A model generated the notes under the pieces. That model was not told the origin of the DNA. It searched no databases and saw only the letters and a list, made by a program, of their open reading frames with translations. The position numbers and the translations under genes are program-made. 64,000 bases of DNA from Sweltsa coloradensis. Lineage: Eukaryota; Arthropoda; Insecta; Plecoptera; Chloroperlidae. Below, in pieces: positions 34,261-43,672 of this stretch. The DNA lies in NCBI GenBank assembly GCA_024449915.1, contig JAMZAV010003093.1, positions 162,746 to 226,745 of the forward strand, in the 5' to 3' direction. Every line of letters starts with the position of its first letter. The stretch's first letter is position 1.

Positions 34261-34539
34261 GATAAAAACAAGGATCTTGGGTAAAACCGCGTCGAAAATA
34301 AGATGAACCAGGGCAGAACCTGGGCGTCCACTTACGTTTCGTCTGTACTACGTCAGACATTTTCAAGGTTGACTGTGACTACGGAGGTTGGAGTGTGACT
34401 CTGTGACTCCAACCTCCGTAGTCACAGTCAACCTTGAATATGTCTGACGTAGTACAGACGAAACGTAAGTGGACGCCCAGGTTCTGCCCTGGTTCATCTT
34501 ATTTTCGACGCGGTTTTACCCAAGATCCTTGTTTTTATC
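34261..34539. repeat. Near-perfect palindrome, 134-bp arms
   Basis: Arms 34261-34394 and 34406-34539 are reverse complements with one mismatch seen (TTTTCAAGG against CCTTGAATA), separated by 11 bases (GTGACTCTGTG). Each arm therefore shows the same frame with SDVVQTKRKWTPRF. Arms this alike are either newly formed in the genome or a fold-back artefact of sequencing or assembly. The arm contains GACGAAACGTAAGTGG, a type of word seen near ends of some retroelements, but no family is assigned. Confidence 0.9.
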
Positions 34540-34966
34540 CTATGACGGGCCGCGAAAACCTACAACAATCCATATATATATGTTATATCGCAGACTTTCA
34601 CGGAGGTTTTATTATAATAAAACCACACGGACTACCCGAAAATACAATGTCTGCATATTATATATATATATGTATATATATATGATTATATAAATTATGT
34701 TGGGGCAAGAGATGAATGGGTGATACATGAAGATGAAAATGAGACTCTGGAGTGAATGGAGAACCATGTTAAAGATAACAAATGAGTGGACTGTAAATGA
34801 AGGCCCTGGTTCAGCGATCCACGGACACAATAACACACACTTTGAATGGCAAATCACAAGTAAAAACACTGTATTTATTAATAACTTATCGAAAGTTAAC
34901 AGAGAATAACACTAGACCATACGAATGGCCGATGCAGTAAGTAATTTCAGTGTGATCATAATTGGT
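34540..34966. other. Unassigned; TA microsatellite
   Basis: (TA)n stretches at 34570-34582 and 34656-34690. No gene is supported. Confidence 0.35.
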
Positions 34967-35038
34967 GGCCGCATAGCTCAGTTGGTAAGAGCATAGCCCG
35001 GTAAGCTAAGGTCCCGGGTTCAAACCCCGGTGTAGTCA
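34967..35038 (+). tRNA. tRNA-like gene, anticodon would be GGT (Thr), probably degenerate
   Basis: The 72 bases fold as a cloverleaf: acceptor GGCCGCA with TGTAGTC (five pairs plus wobbles, one mismatch), D arm GCTC-AGTTGGTAA-GAGC, T arm CCGGG-TTCAAAC-CCCGG (perfect), and a run of T six bases downstream for RNA polymerase III termination. The anticodon arm is weaker: stem ATAGC/GCTAA with one mismatch, loop CCGGTAA, which lacks the invariant T33. A and B boxes are good. It could be a diverged tRNA, a pseudogene or a young SINE progenitor. An AT-rich run with (TA)n follows. Confidence 0.5.
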
Positions 35039-35635
35039 CTTTTTTAATTAAATAAATATATATATAATAAAAATATAAATATATATATATATCCCTTTCC
35101 ACTCGAATTCTTTTGTTTATTATTTAGAAAGCGGCGGAACAGTTTACGATAGTGCACAAGACTTAAAAATATTGGCAAATATATCAAAAGAAGAAAAAAA
35201 AATAGTCTGAGGTATAGTAAAAAAGTGCAGAAACACCCATGTCGGCTGACAGCCGAGATACGAGTGTAAAGGGATATTCATTCAAATAAGTGCAATACAT
35301 TCAATAAGATTCAAACAAAGAAGAATTGTGGTAGAAACCCCACTCCCCCCACCCCCAATTACATCGCCTGGGGAGTAATTTTCTGGTCATGGCCTAATAT
35401 CCTTTTTTTCCAATGCCCCCCCCCCCCCCCCCCCCAGAAAAAATGTTTGAAATAAACACTGAGTAAAGTGATTTCCCTTTGGAAATCTGTAAAGTGTTGT
35501 TGGACTAGGGCAGTACTTCGTATAACGCCCGCGAGTGCGAATACTTGTAGATTCACAGTGACAACAGTGGAAATCCCCACGCATATATATAACATATGCG
35601 CCCGTGGGTCAACTAACTTGTATAACTTACTGACA
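35039..35635. other. Unassigned; microsatellite and poly-C
   Basis: (TA)n at 35055-35090 and a C run of about 20 at 35417-35436. No supported gene; small frames have no similarity. Confidence 0.3.
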
Positions 35636-36245
35636 GTGTTGGCTCGGGCGTTAAGCGCGCGACTCTGATTCGAGAGGTCTCGGCTTGAATCCCGTCGAGA
35701 CCGGCAATCCTGACTGAAGGTTTTCCGAAGTTTTCCTCGGTCGTTAATGCGAATGCAAGGGATGAGTCCTATGTTTGGCTCGTTGGTCTTGTGGTTAGCC
35801 TACCTACTTCCAATGCAGAAGGTCCAGGGTGCGATTCCCGTCTAGGTCGAAAGTTTTTTAACTTGTGATTTGGACTTAAGTCCATCAGTTCTTGTCTTAG
35901 GAGTTTGTAAACGGTGACTTTAAAGCCGTCCTAGCAACGAAGCACATAATATAATAAATTCAGAGTTGTTCTGAATCGGCCTTGTTGATTCTGGCGTTGA
36001 TCCGCGGGTGTTCGCACTGTCCATACCACTGATTGCTATATTTCCTATTAAAAATATCGATCTTTGGTTGGTTATCGCTCACTCGTCGATTGCGTCGGGG
36101 CCTACAGGGTTGGCTTGGTCGCTTTGGTTTACTGTCCCCCACTGAAAATCAGTTAAATAACTGAGTGGGTAGACTCTAAATACAATTTATTTATTTAAAC
36201 AGCCCTCGAACATCCCTTCACAACCTGTCCTATCCGCAATATACC
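35636..36245 (+). mobile_element. SINE-2 copy, interrupted by SINE-1
   Basis: Head: GTTGGCTCGGGCGTTAAGCG (A-box region), CGACTCTGATTCGAGAGG, CTTGAATCCC (B-box-like), GTCGAGACC. Body: GGCAATCCTGACTGAAGG, TTTTCCTCGGTCGTTAATGC, GAATGCAAGGGATG. After the SINE-1 copy (35774-36200) the body seems to continue with ACAGCCCTCGAACATCCCTT and CCTGTCCTATCCGCAAT, blocks that follow GACTGAAGG in the copies at 41977 and 45985. This copy gives the uninterrupted head needed to read the empty sites at 37003 and 37697. Confidence 0.7.
35774..36200 (+). mobile_element. SINE-1 copy, near full length
   Basis: Head with A box GGCTCGTTGG and B-like GGGTGCGATTCCCG; anticodon-like arm ending CTTCCAATGCAGAAGG; then TTGTCTTAGGAGTTTGTAAA, CTAGCAACGAAGCACATAAT, the central domain (TTGTTGATTCTGGCGTTGAT, CACTGTCCATACCACTGATT, ATCGATCTTTGGTTGGTTAT), the 3' CAGTTAAATAACTGAGTGGG hairpin-like block and an ATTTATTTATTT tail. 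The head resembles tRNA-Gly(TCC)-type sequence, which is an inference from the arm. Confidence 0.85.
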
Positions 36246-36319
36246 CAGTTCACCTGAAGAGGAGCATATTGCACCCCATAATGTCAAGGTGTGCTGGCTT
36301 GTGGCTAGTTGGAAGGATG

Positions 36320-36395
36320 TACGTACACCGGTGTCAAAAGTAAATCAAGGGCTGGCTATTATCCCTTGGTTTACTTCTGACGACGGGGGTACATA
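36320..36395. repeat. Short hairpin repeat, family H copy 1
   Basis: GTCAAAAGTAAATCAAGGG and CCCTTGGTTTACTTCTGACG form an imperfect inverted repeat around GGCTATTAT. Related blocks with AGTAAATCAAGGGTTGGGTA and AGTAGATCAAGAGCTGGATA are at 49675 and 61508. CGTACACC(G/T)G precedes two of them. Confidence 0.55.
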
Positions 36396-36982
36396 ACCCT
36401 ACACTCTGAATTGGTAAATCTCTATCTTGACTCTCTAACTTGCGTTTCATAAAATTATAGTTCACACCTTATGAATTAAACTGTTTACAACGTCTTGTAA
36501 ACGAATGTACCTGAACCTTGAACGCAATCAGTCAACATATTGTTATCGGATTCGCCCGGAAAAAAATAGCATAGCTAACTGTACTTTCAAGGTCGTCCGA
36601 GGACGAGAATACTTGAAGAGTCTGGCACAGCTCTCGAAGTTCATCGCGACGATGAAATATTTGATTATGCCAAGGTCGTATGTTTTAGTGGAGTTCCGTT
36701 ATATCTCGTTTTCAATGGTATAAGAGTCGTCCAAGAGTTTAGTGAAGTTTTTTTAGAAATTGTTTGATATTTACATTATTTTCTTTAATTTGTTTTGATT
36801 TAGTGAAGACTTTATCGTGTTTTTCTATTGGTATTTTGTATAGTTTTTCGTTATTACCATTAGGCCTACTTTTCGTATTATAACGTTCATTCATAGGTTT
36901 ACCGTATTTTGTAAATTTTAACTATGTAGTTATGATTTGTTACTTTTCATAGATATCACACTCAATTTTGTGTTTAAGTGCC
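36396..36982. other. Unassigned AT-rich DNA
   Basis: A 72-codon plus-strand frame at 36505-36723 has mixed composition (for example CTFKVVRGREYLKSLAQLSK) but no recognised family or splice signal; nothing else. Confidence 0.25.
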
Positions 36983-37002
36983 CAACAGTGTTGGCTTAAG
37001 CG

Positions 37003-37645
37003 TTAAGGGGGAATTCACCCATTAAACTCAAAAAATATATTTCATTCAGGCTGACTATAGCTATGAATTTGGCAAGTTACAGAAAAATTATTGGGTCCAC
37101 CATGACCCGGGGAAAATGGTCAAACTTGGTATTTTTCGAGCTAGGTCCCATCGGCAAAAATCTCCTAAGAAATAGCATGGGGGCGACCTTTATGCCCCGT
37201 GACCTTGGAGGATTTTGATCAAAAAACATATTGGCCATTATGACGTACTCGGCAGCCTCCTCTGTAAATCCACTATATTATTTTGTTTGTATAATTTGGG
37301 CAAGTGGTTCGGTCAAATATGCTGATGACCAAAACCGGTGTGAATGTGGAAGGCATTTTTTGCGTGTTTGAGTGCATTATTGTGGACAGTTTCAAGACAC
37401 GATGTTATAAAAGACCATTTTAGATTGGTTCAATGCTTTAGTATATATGTGGAACAAAAAATAAACAGGTTAAAGCCGATTTAAGAAATTCCCCAAAACG
37501 CAAATTTTCGTCACTTTCAAAATAAAAAAAAACAATTCGCGTAAAATCACAGTTATGAGATATAATGTTTTTAAACGGTCGTTTTAGTGAAGTATTATGT
37601 GACAGATTTTGTGTTAAAAATTTTGTGGGGTAATAGTTCCTTTAA
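37003..37645 (+). mobile_element. TTAA-flanked MITE, family P copy 3
   Basis: TTAA is duplicated at 37003-37006 and 37642-37645. The SINE-2 at 35636 gives the empty site: GCGTTAAGCGCGCGACTC there, against GCGTTAA[insert]TTAAGTGAGCGACTC here. Element ends are GGGGGAATTCACCC and TAATAGTTCCT. A TTAA target is the hallmark of piggyBac-type transposases, so family P is probably a non-autonomous piggyBac-like MITE. No protein frame. Confidence 0.9.
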
Positions 37646-37696
37646 GTGAGCGACTCTGATTCGGGAGGTCCCTGGATTCAAATCCTGTCGAGACCG

Positions 37697-38090
37697 TGTG
37701 TAGCAGGGACCAGATACCCCCGGGATGGGATACCCCCCGGTATCCCAGCTCTAGGGATGGGATACCCCCCCGGTAGCCTAGCCCTAGGGCTGGAGTACCC
37801 TACGCAGGGCTAGGATACCCCCCACGATATAACGTGTTATTAGACGAAAGGGGGTACTTGGTCCCTAGGGCTAGGATACCCCCCACGATATAACGTGTAT
37901 AAAAGACAAAAGGGGGTACTTGGTCCCTAGGGCTAGGATACCCCCCACGATATAACGTGTAAAAAGACAAAAGGGGGTACTTGGTCCCTAGGGATGGGAT
38001 ACCCCCCACGATATAACGTGTATAAAGACAAAAGGGGGTACTTGGTCCCTAGGGATGGAATACCCTTTCACGATATAACGTGTATAAAGA
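37697..38090. repeat. Left arm: five 61-62-bp tandem units
   Basis: ACGATATAACGTG starts at 37824, 37885, 37947, 38008 and 38070. The outer 125 bases are non-unit sequence with CCGGTATCCCAGCTCTAGGG motifs and mirror the outermost part of the right arm. Confidence 0.9.
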
Positions 38091-38837
38091 CTTGATTATA
38101 TTAACGTTTAAATCAATGTGAACGCACAGACGCGCAGGTAAGATTTAAACGGTTTGTTGGGAATTTCTTGAATTGAAATCCATGTTGAAGATTTCCCATT
38201 TATGTTATTATGTCTCGCAATGGATCTTTAAGCTTATTTTTCCAACCGGGTGAAAAATATCAATATAAAAGTACTTTATTAACATCCATGCAAATTTAAG
38301 TATTGATATTGCCAACCATTCAGCAGAAATCATCAACACCTGAGTGCGTTTATTTGAGTATTAAGCCTTTTATTTATTCTGTATAAATTTTATTTAATGT
38401 GAATTTCAATTGAATTATTTGCTTGGCATTTTTCTAGATTTAATTTATTTTAGTTGAGAAAGGTTTGGCTGTTTATTTACAAGTTTTTGTGTTTGTGGCA
38501 TTTTATTTATTTTTTAAATTTAATTTTCCTATATAGTTTTATTTTAGAAGATCAAATACCATTTTTTTAAATTATAGATATTTACATTGTTTTCTCAACA
38601 ATACATGAAGGTAATGTACAAGTGTTTCAAAGTAATGTATTAGCGTTGAGTGACTAAAATATATTAGTCACTCAACGGTATTAGCTTCAAAAGCAACGTC
38701 AATTGTGTAGATCTTGATATACCGTAGTGTTTTCATCATTTCGTTGTAAAATTAATTAAATAATTGAAAATGGACGCTTTTAATTTACTTTTGAATCATG
38801 TGGAGATGTGATTATTTATTTCGTCTTTTGATGATTA
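38091..38837. other. Foldback core, left part; segment also at 57.1 kb
   Basis: 38093-38215 (CGTTTAAATCAATGTGAACG, CGCGCAGGTAAG, AAACGGTTTGTTGGGAATTT) matches about 57040-57165 in inverse orientation. The remainder is AT-rich with no frame. TTAGTCACTCAACG and its complement CGTTGAGTGACTAA form a small hairpin near 38645-38680. Confidence 0.6.
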
Positions 38838-39230
38838 ATTGAGCGAGCGTAGCGAGCGTCTCCACTTGACTCTTACGGCTCGAATGTCTGTTTTTGTTTT
38901 TTTGTTTTTTTCTGTTACTGCTTCGGTATAGGTCGCACCGTTTCTCTGTTCGACCTAAAAATTTAGCACACATGTACATACCACCTATACGGGTTGCTGT
39001 ATAGTCTGATCGTTGGTTATTAAAAAAAAAAAAAAAAAAAATGTTTCGATCGTTATGAAATTTTGCAGGGTTAATAAGTACAACATTCTCTTCTATTCTA
39101 CAAATTTTCAGCTAAATCGGTCAAGACCTTAAAGACTTATTGGTATGTAACATGGGAATGTCGTACTCGGGTCGTATTGCACGTACCGGTGCTCGCTCAA
39201 CAACGCGACGGGACTTTAGCGTTTTCCTAG
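38838..39230 (+). mobile_element. Helentron-like non-autonomous element, family D copy 1
   Basis: Starts TTGAGCGAGCGTAGCGAGCG, then TCTCCACTTGACTCTTACGG and GGTCGCACCGTTTCTCTG; ends GCTCGCTCAACAACGCGACG, hairpin AACGC...GCGTT, TTTTCCTAG at 39230. At 393 bp it is the shortest complete family. The subterminal CTCGCTCAA exactly complements the 5' TTGAGCGAG. Confidence 0.85.
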
Positions 39231-40142
39231 TTATTTAACTTCATGGTCTTGATATTGCAATGGAATTAATTTTCGAATTTTGTTGTTTTATTTCCATTTT
39301 AGTGCTTCATTTTTCGTTTTTGTAATATTTAAAATCCTCCAAATCCTCGTAACCTCTGGTTTGGACGAATTTTCATACTGTTTGTTAACGAGGTTTTACA
39401 ACTAGTTATTTACCTCCCCAAATAAAATTTTAATAAATAAGTAATAATTGCTTTGGTTTTACTAACTAACAATGGAATGTGACACATTTCGTTACACAAA
39501 GACTTGCTTTTTGTACCGCATTGTAGGTGATTATTGCCAAGTTTCTATAGTTACTTGTTGATTGTGGTACTAATATCCCCTACACTACTGGGAATTTAAA
39601 AAAAAAATTAAAAAATTTATTTAAATTCTTCATTTTATCACTTTTCTATTCAAAGACACATGTATATACAAATAATATTTTATAACTATTTTTTTGTATG
39701 CTCGTGATCTCAATATGCTTGTAATATGCCTAAAAACTACAAAGTTGTTGTCAAACTCTACTAGCAGTTTCTCAGGATACACTTTTTGAGACCATTTATT
39801 TATCTTGGATCTAGATTTGATGTAGTAAATATTAAGAAAGAGAATCGATGTTTTGTTTTTTTAATGAAAGAGAGTGTGGTCATGATGAAATGGAGAGTAT
39901 TTTTTTAAAATTTTAAATTTTAATTTTCTTTTATGAATTTTTTATTTCAAAAATATTTGAAAAAAACGTAGATTTCAATTAAAACAAAACTAAAAAATTC
40001 AAAATCCCCATTCAAACATCAATCACAAAAATACTCTGCACTACATCATTACCACACGAATTACGAACAAAACGGAACCAACATCAACTCTATGACAAAA
40101 TTTAGTATTGAAGGCCTTCATCGCCAGTCTCCTATTGTTGTA
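39231..40142. other. Foldback core, middle part
   Basis: AT-rich, no gene. GCATTGTAGGTGATTATTGC with GTTTCTATAGTTACTTGTTG near 39520-39565 matches the 3' part of family A, so a decayed family A fragment is present. Confidence 0.4.
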
Positions 40143-40893
40143 ACTAGGAAAACGATAAAGTCCCGCCGCGTTGATGGATAACCTTTTTACAGTTTTTAGT
40201 TTGCGTGGGATATCTTTACTTTTGCAAGTGCTTTGTTTTGCTGCCTACGCATTGTAGGTGATTGTTGTCAAGATGCTATTGTTACCTGTCAATTGGTATT
40301 ATTTACCGTAAAAACTTGTATTAAAAGCTTTATTTCTATAGATTCTGGCTAACTTTTTCAACTTTTTCTTTCAAAAGGTACTACAACACCATAACCTTAA
40401 TGTCCATGCATAATATGAACGTTGTAGCCCAACCCGTTTGGTCAGAATTGGCCCAAATGGCACGAAAATATCGCAAAAAAATCAAAAAACTTATATTAAA
40501 AGCTTTATTTCTATAGATTCTGGCTAGCTTTTTCAACTTTTTCTTTCAAAAAGCAGTACATCACCATAACCTCAATGTCCATGTGAAATATGAACGTTGT
40601 AGCTCCACCCGTTTGGTCAGAAACGGCTTAAATGTCACGAAAATATCGCACTAAAAATCGAAAGAAATCGTAAAAGTACGATATTTTATGAGAAATATTT
40701 CATCGATTGTACCCAAAAACGTAGCAAGTCTAAGTTCAATGATTTCGAAGGTCCCCTCCAATTTTCATTAAGATCGGATATGCCGTTTGCCCGGTAGAGA
40801 GCGAACAAACAGACAGAAAAGCAAACAAAAAAACAACCGAGCTAAATTTTTGGGGGGGTCGGTGAAATTGAAGTCTTCCCTTCGCTCATCCCA
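40143..40893 (-). mobile_element. Helentron-like non-autonomous element, family A copy 3
   Basis: ACTAGGAAAACGATAAAGTC to TTCGCTCATCCCACAAT on the plus strand. It keeps both internal direct repeats and the 5' block GCCGTTTGCCCGGTAGAGAG, ACAAACAGACAGAAAAG, ACCGAGCTAAATTTTTGGGG. Confidence 0.8.
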
Positions 40894-41084
40894 CAATTAA
40901 AAAAAAAAAAAATGACATTTCAGTAAAAAAAAAAAAAAATCATTTAATTAGACAAGGACGAAACATAAAATAATAACAAAATGATACTAATGTCATTTGG
41001 ATAGAATTTTTGTGCTAGGGGATACAAGTACATTAAATACCTGTAAAAGTCATATATTAAAACCTTTATTTCTATGCCTTTCAG

Positions 41085-41976
41085 CCCTAGGGCCCAAGTA
41101 AACCATTTCGTCGTTTAACACGTTATATCGTGTGGGGTATTCCATTCCTAGGGACCAAGTACCCCGTTTTGTCTTATTACTCGTTATATCGTGGGGAGTA
41201 TTCCAGCCCTAGGGATCAAATACCCCCGTTGGTATCCCGTTGGTCTTGTTGTGTGGCTCGTTGGTCTTGTTGTTAGCGTATCTGCTTCCAATGCAGAAGG
41301 TCCAGGGTTCGATTCCCGCGAAAGTCAGAAGTTTTTTAACTTCTGATTTGGACTTAAGTCCATCATTTCTTGTCTTAGGAGTTTGTAAACGGTGACTTTG
41401 GAGCCGTTCTAGCAACGAAGCACATAATAAATTTCAAAGTTGTTCTGAATCGGCCTTGTTGATTCCGGCGTTGATTCGCGGGTGTTCGCACTGTCCATAC
41501 CACTGATTGCTATATTTCCTATTACAAATATCGATCTTTGGTTGGTTATCGCTCACTCGTCGATTGCGTCGGGGCCTGCAGGGTTGGCTTGGTCGCTTTG
41601 ATTTAAAGTCCCCCACTGAAAATCAGTTATATAACTGAGTGGGCAGACTCTAAATAAAATTTATTTTATTTATTTATTTTATAACACGTTATAACGTAGG
41701 GGGTATCCCAGCCCTAGGGACCAAGAACTCCCTTTTGTCTTTTTAGACGTTATATCGTGGGGGGTATCCTAGCCCTATTGACCAAGTACCCTCTTTTGTC
41801 TTAATACACGTTATGTCGTGGGGGGTATTCCATCCCTGCGTAGGGTACTCTAGCCCTAGGGCTAGGATACCGGGGGGGTATCCCATCCCTAGAGTTGGTA
41901 TACCGGGGGTATTCCATCCCTAGAGCTGGGTACCGGGGGGGTTATCCCATCCCGGGGGTATCTGGTCCCTGCTACA
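41085..41976. repeat. Right arm: tandem units interrupted by SINE-1
   Basis: CACGTTATATCGTG-type starts lie near 41125 and 41187 before the SINE and near 41687, 41748 and 41809 after it; the outer 130 bases (CCCTGCGTAGGGTACTCTAG ... GGGGGTATCTGGTCCCTG) mirror the outer left arm. Confidence 0.85.
41240..41690 (+). mobile_element. SINE-1 copy in the right arm of the foldback element
   Basis: Complete: A box TGGCTCGTTGG, B box GGGTTCGATTCC, anticodon-like stem TCTGC/GCAGA with loop TTCCAAT, then the linker, central domain, 3' CAGTTATATAACTGAGTGGG and ATTT tail. Tandem units of the arm continue on both sides. Confidence 0.9.
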
Positions 41977-42045
41977 CCGGCAATCCTGACTGAAGGGTTA
42001 AGAGACTGGGTTTTCTTAAACAGCCCTCGGACATCCCTTCACACG

Positions 42046-42345
42046 TCAATATTAGGGGCATGCATTGCCACCGGGGCAAATTTCCCATGAAAATTTTAGA
42101 AATTTTAACAATTTTCAAAGGGCAATGCTCGTTGTGACATGTCCAATGATTTATTGATGAATGAAGATACACGACAATGATAATTTTAATAAATTGAATA
42201 ATAAAACGGAAATAAGCGTATACTTTTCAAATTTTAACTTTATCATGTTTTCGTTTCATTTAAGAAGTATTCATACCAATTGTATCAACATTTTAATTCG
42301 GTGATATCAAATACCATGCTCCAACATGGGGGCCCGGGTCGGTAG
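42046..42345. other. Unassigned AT-rich DNA
   Basis: No supported feature beyond the end of SINE-2. Confidence 0.3.
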
Positions 42346-42720
42346 GTGACGCACCGTGTGGAGAGAGATTGGGACATATGGCAGTTAGAAAATAAGCTAT
42401 TCGCTCGGCCAAGAAGCAACCGACGTATATGAAACTTTGCGAAGTTGTCAATAAAGTATACATGGATAGCTCTGCGGTGAGATTCAGCCAAAAAAATCAC
42501 GAATATAGTCAATTTCTGAGTTTTTAACAAAATCAAAATTCGTGAAAACTAATTTATTTTTTTATAAATTATTTTAAAACAAAATTTGGAAATGTGTTAC
42601 TGCAGAGCCCTATATTTCCACATTCTTGACATATGTTTAAAGTTTCAAACACCTGTGGTGTCAGTCGGCCTAGCGACATGCATTTGTTACAAAACGCATG
42701 TCCTATACTCTCCTTAGCAT
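42346..42720 (+). mobile_element. Family J repeat copy 2
   Basis: GGCCAAGAAGCAACCGACGT, ATGAAACTTTGCGAAGTTGT, ACATGGATAGCTCTGCGG, then GTGTCAGTCGGCCTAGCGA near 42660. In one plus-strand frame 42400-42530 gives AKKQPTYMKLCEVVNK followed by MDSSAV, close to the peptide in the 55915 copy, with stops around it. Confidence 0.6.
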
Positions 42721-43194
42721 ATTCTCGTCTTCCTCCGCATATCTTCTATGACGTGCATTACAACACACGCTATCATCCATTTCTTCCTGTCCTTCCATTT
42801 TATTTGTCCCTCCATCTATCTCTTGGCGTCAATTCTTCTTTACTCCCTCCCATGTATGTAGTTCCAATTTCCTTCTTGGGGATTCTATATCGCTTCTCTC
42901 TTCTTACGTTCTATACAAACCCCACCGAGTCCTTCCTCTTCCTATTTTGCCTCGTAGACTTACCACTCCTAATTTGTTTGTCTTGTGTTTCTTATCGTCG
43001 TGGATAAACGTCCATTTTTTGTGGAAACACTCTATAAGTATGTACTAAAGACTTTTGAAAGTGGTAGAAAAATTTGCTACAAATGCTACAATGTGATATA
43101 AATAAACAAACTGTTTATAAAGTTGTATCATGGATGTCTGTATTATTGAAATGTATCTCAAGATGACAGCACTGTTTTAGGCCAGTACTCTTTC
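42721..43194. other. Unassigned; pyrimidine-rich
   Basis: A 124-codon plus-strand frame ends here (42633-43007) but is T- and C-rich, starts inside family J and shows no family; considered chance. No other feature. Confidence 0.3.
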
Positions 43195-43672
43195 CGGGGG
43201 CGTATCAGGAATTCATAAGGGAGGGGGGGGGGGGGGGGGGGGTCAACCATTTTTCATAGATGTGCCCCAGGCTTATTTGGGGGGGGGGGCGGGGGTCTGC
43301 CTCCCGGACACAAAATCTCCTCAAGGTGCATTTTGGTGAAATCTGTGCGTTTTACAGCATCACAATGACCAATTTTTATCTACTAAAATCCTGTTTTAAT
43401 CCAAAAGTTTTTGTTATTTCAAGGTAATTTTGGTGAAAATCTGTGGCGGTTTAAAGCCATCACCACTTTTTATCTACTAAATCACTGTTTTTAATAACTA
43501 AAAGTTTTCTATTTCAAGGATCTTTTAAGAAGGTGAAATCTGTGCGTTTTTAAAGCAATACCCCAACTTTGTATCTACTAAAATCCTCTTTTGGTGTCAG
43601 ATAGGTATTTGTGTTTTTTTTTTGCACAAGGGGGGTGTTGTCCCCTCTCTCTCGCCCCTTGATACGCCACTG
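43195..43672. mobile_element. hAT-like MITE with 8-bp target duplication
   Basis: Left end CGGGGGCGTATCAGG, right end CCTTGATACGCCACTG; flanks ACTCTTTC (43187-43194) and ACTCTATC (43673-43680) form an 8-bp duplication with one mismatch. G runs lie just inside the left end and C/T-rich sequence just inside the right. The interior has a roughly 100-bp direct repeat present three times (AAATCTGTGCGTTTTACAGC / AATCTGTGGCGGTTTAAAGC / AAATCTGTGCGTTTTTAAAG). No transposase. Confidence 0.8.

Larger units (their letters stand above)
37697..41976. mobile_element. Foldback-like element with tandem-repeat arms
   Basis: A 4.28-kb insertion in SINE-2. It starts TGTGTAGCAGGGACCAGATA and ends TATCTGGTCCCTGCTACA, its reverse complement. 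Left arm 37697-38090 and right arm about 41085-41976 are inverted copies built of 61-62-bp tandem units with ACGATATAACGTG, AGGGGGTACTTGGTCCCTAG and GGATACCCCCC. CCG is present on both sides (37694-37696, 41977-41979) and once in uninterrupted SINE-2, giving a 3-bp target duplication. The core has no transposase frame; it contains family D and family A elements, and the right arm contains a SINE-1. Long arms of tandem repeats are typical of foldback (FB/Galileo-like) elements; assignment to that group is inference. Confidence 0.8.
36983..42045 (+). mobile_element. SINE-2 copy split into three pieces by two insertions
   Basis: Pieces: 36983-37006 (AGTGTTGGCTTAAGCGTTAA), 37646-37696 (GTGAGCGACTCTGATTCGGG to GTCGAGACCG) and 41977-42045 (CCGGCAATCCTGACTGAAGG ... 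ACAGCCCTCGGACATCCCTT). Put in order they match the SINE-2 at 35636. The first gap holds TTAA-MITE copy 3, the second holds the foldback-like element. Confidence 0.85.

Noticed and set aside
37824..38082. Possible CRISPR-like or telomeric array in the 61-bp repeats
   Set aside because: Units are contiguous without unique spacers, and the mirror arm at 41.1-41.9 kb shows that they are arms of an insertion.
42633..43007. Plus-strand frame of 124 codons, hydrophobic
   Set aside because: Starts inside family J and continues through pyrimidine-rich DNA; the hydrophobic look follows from T/C richness.
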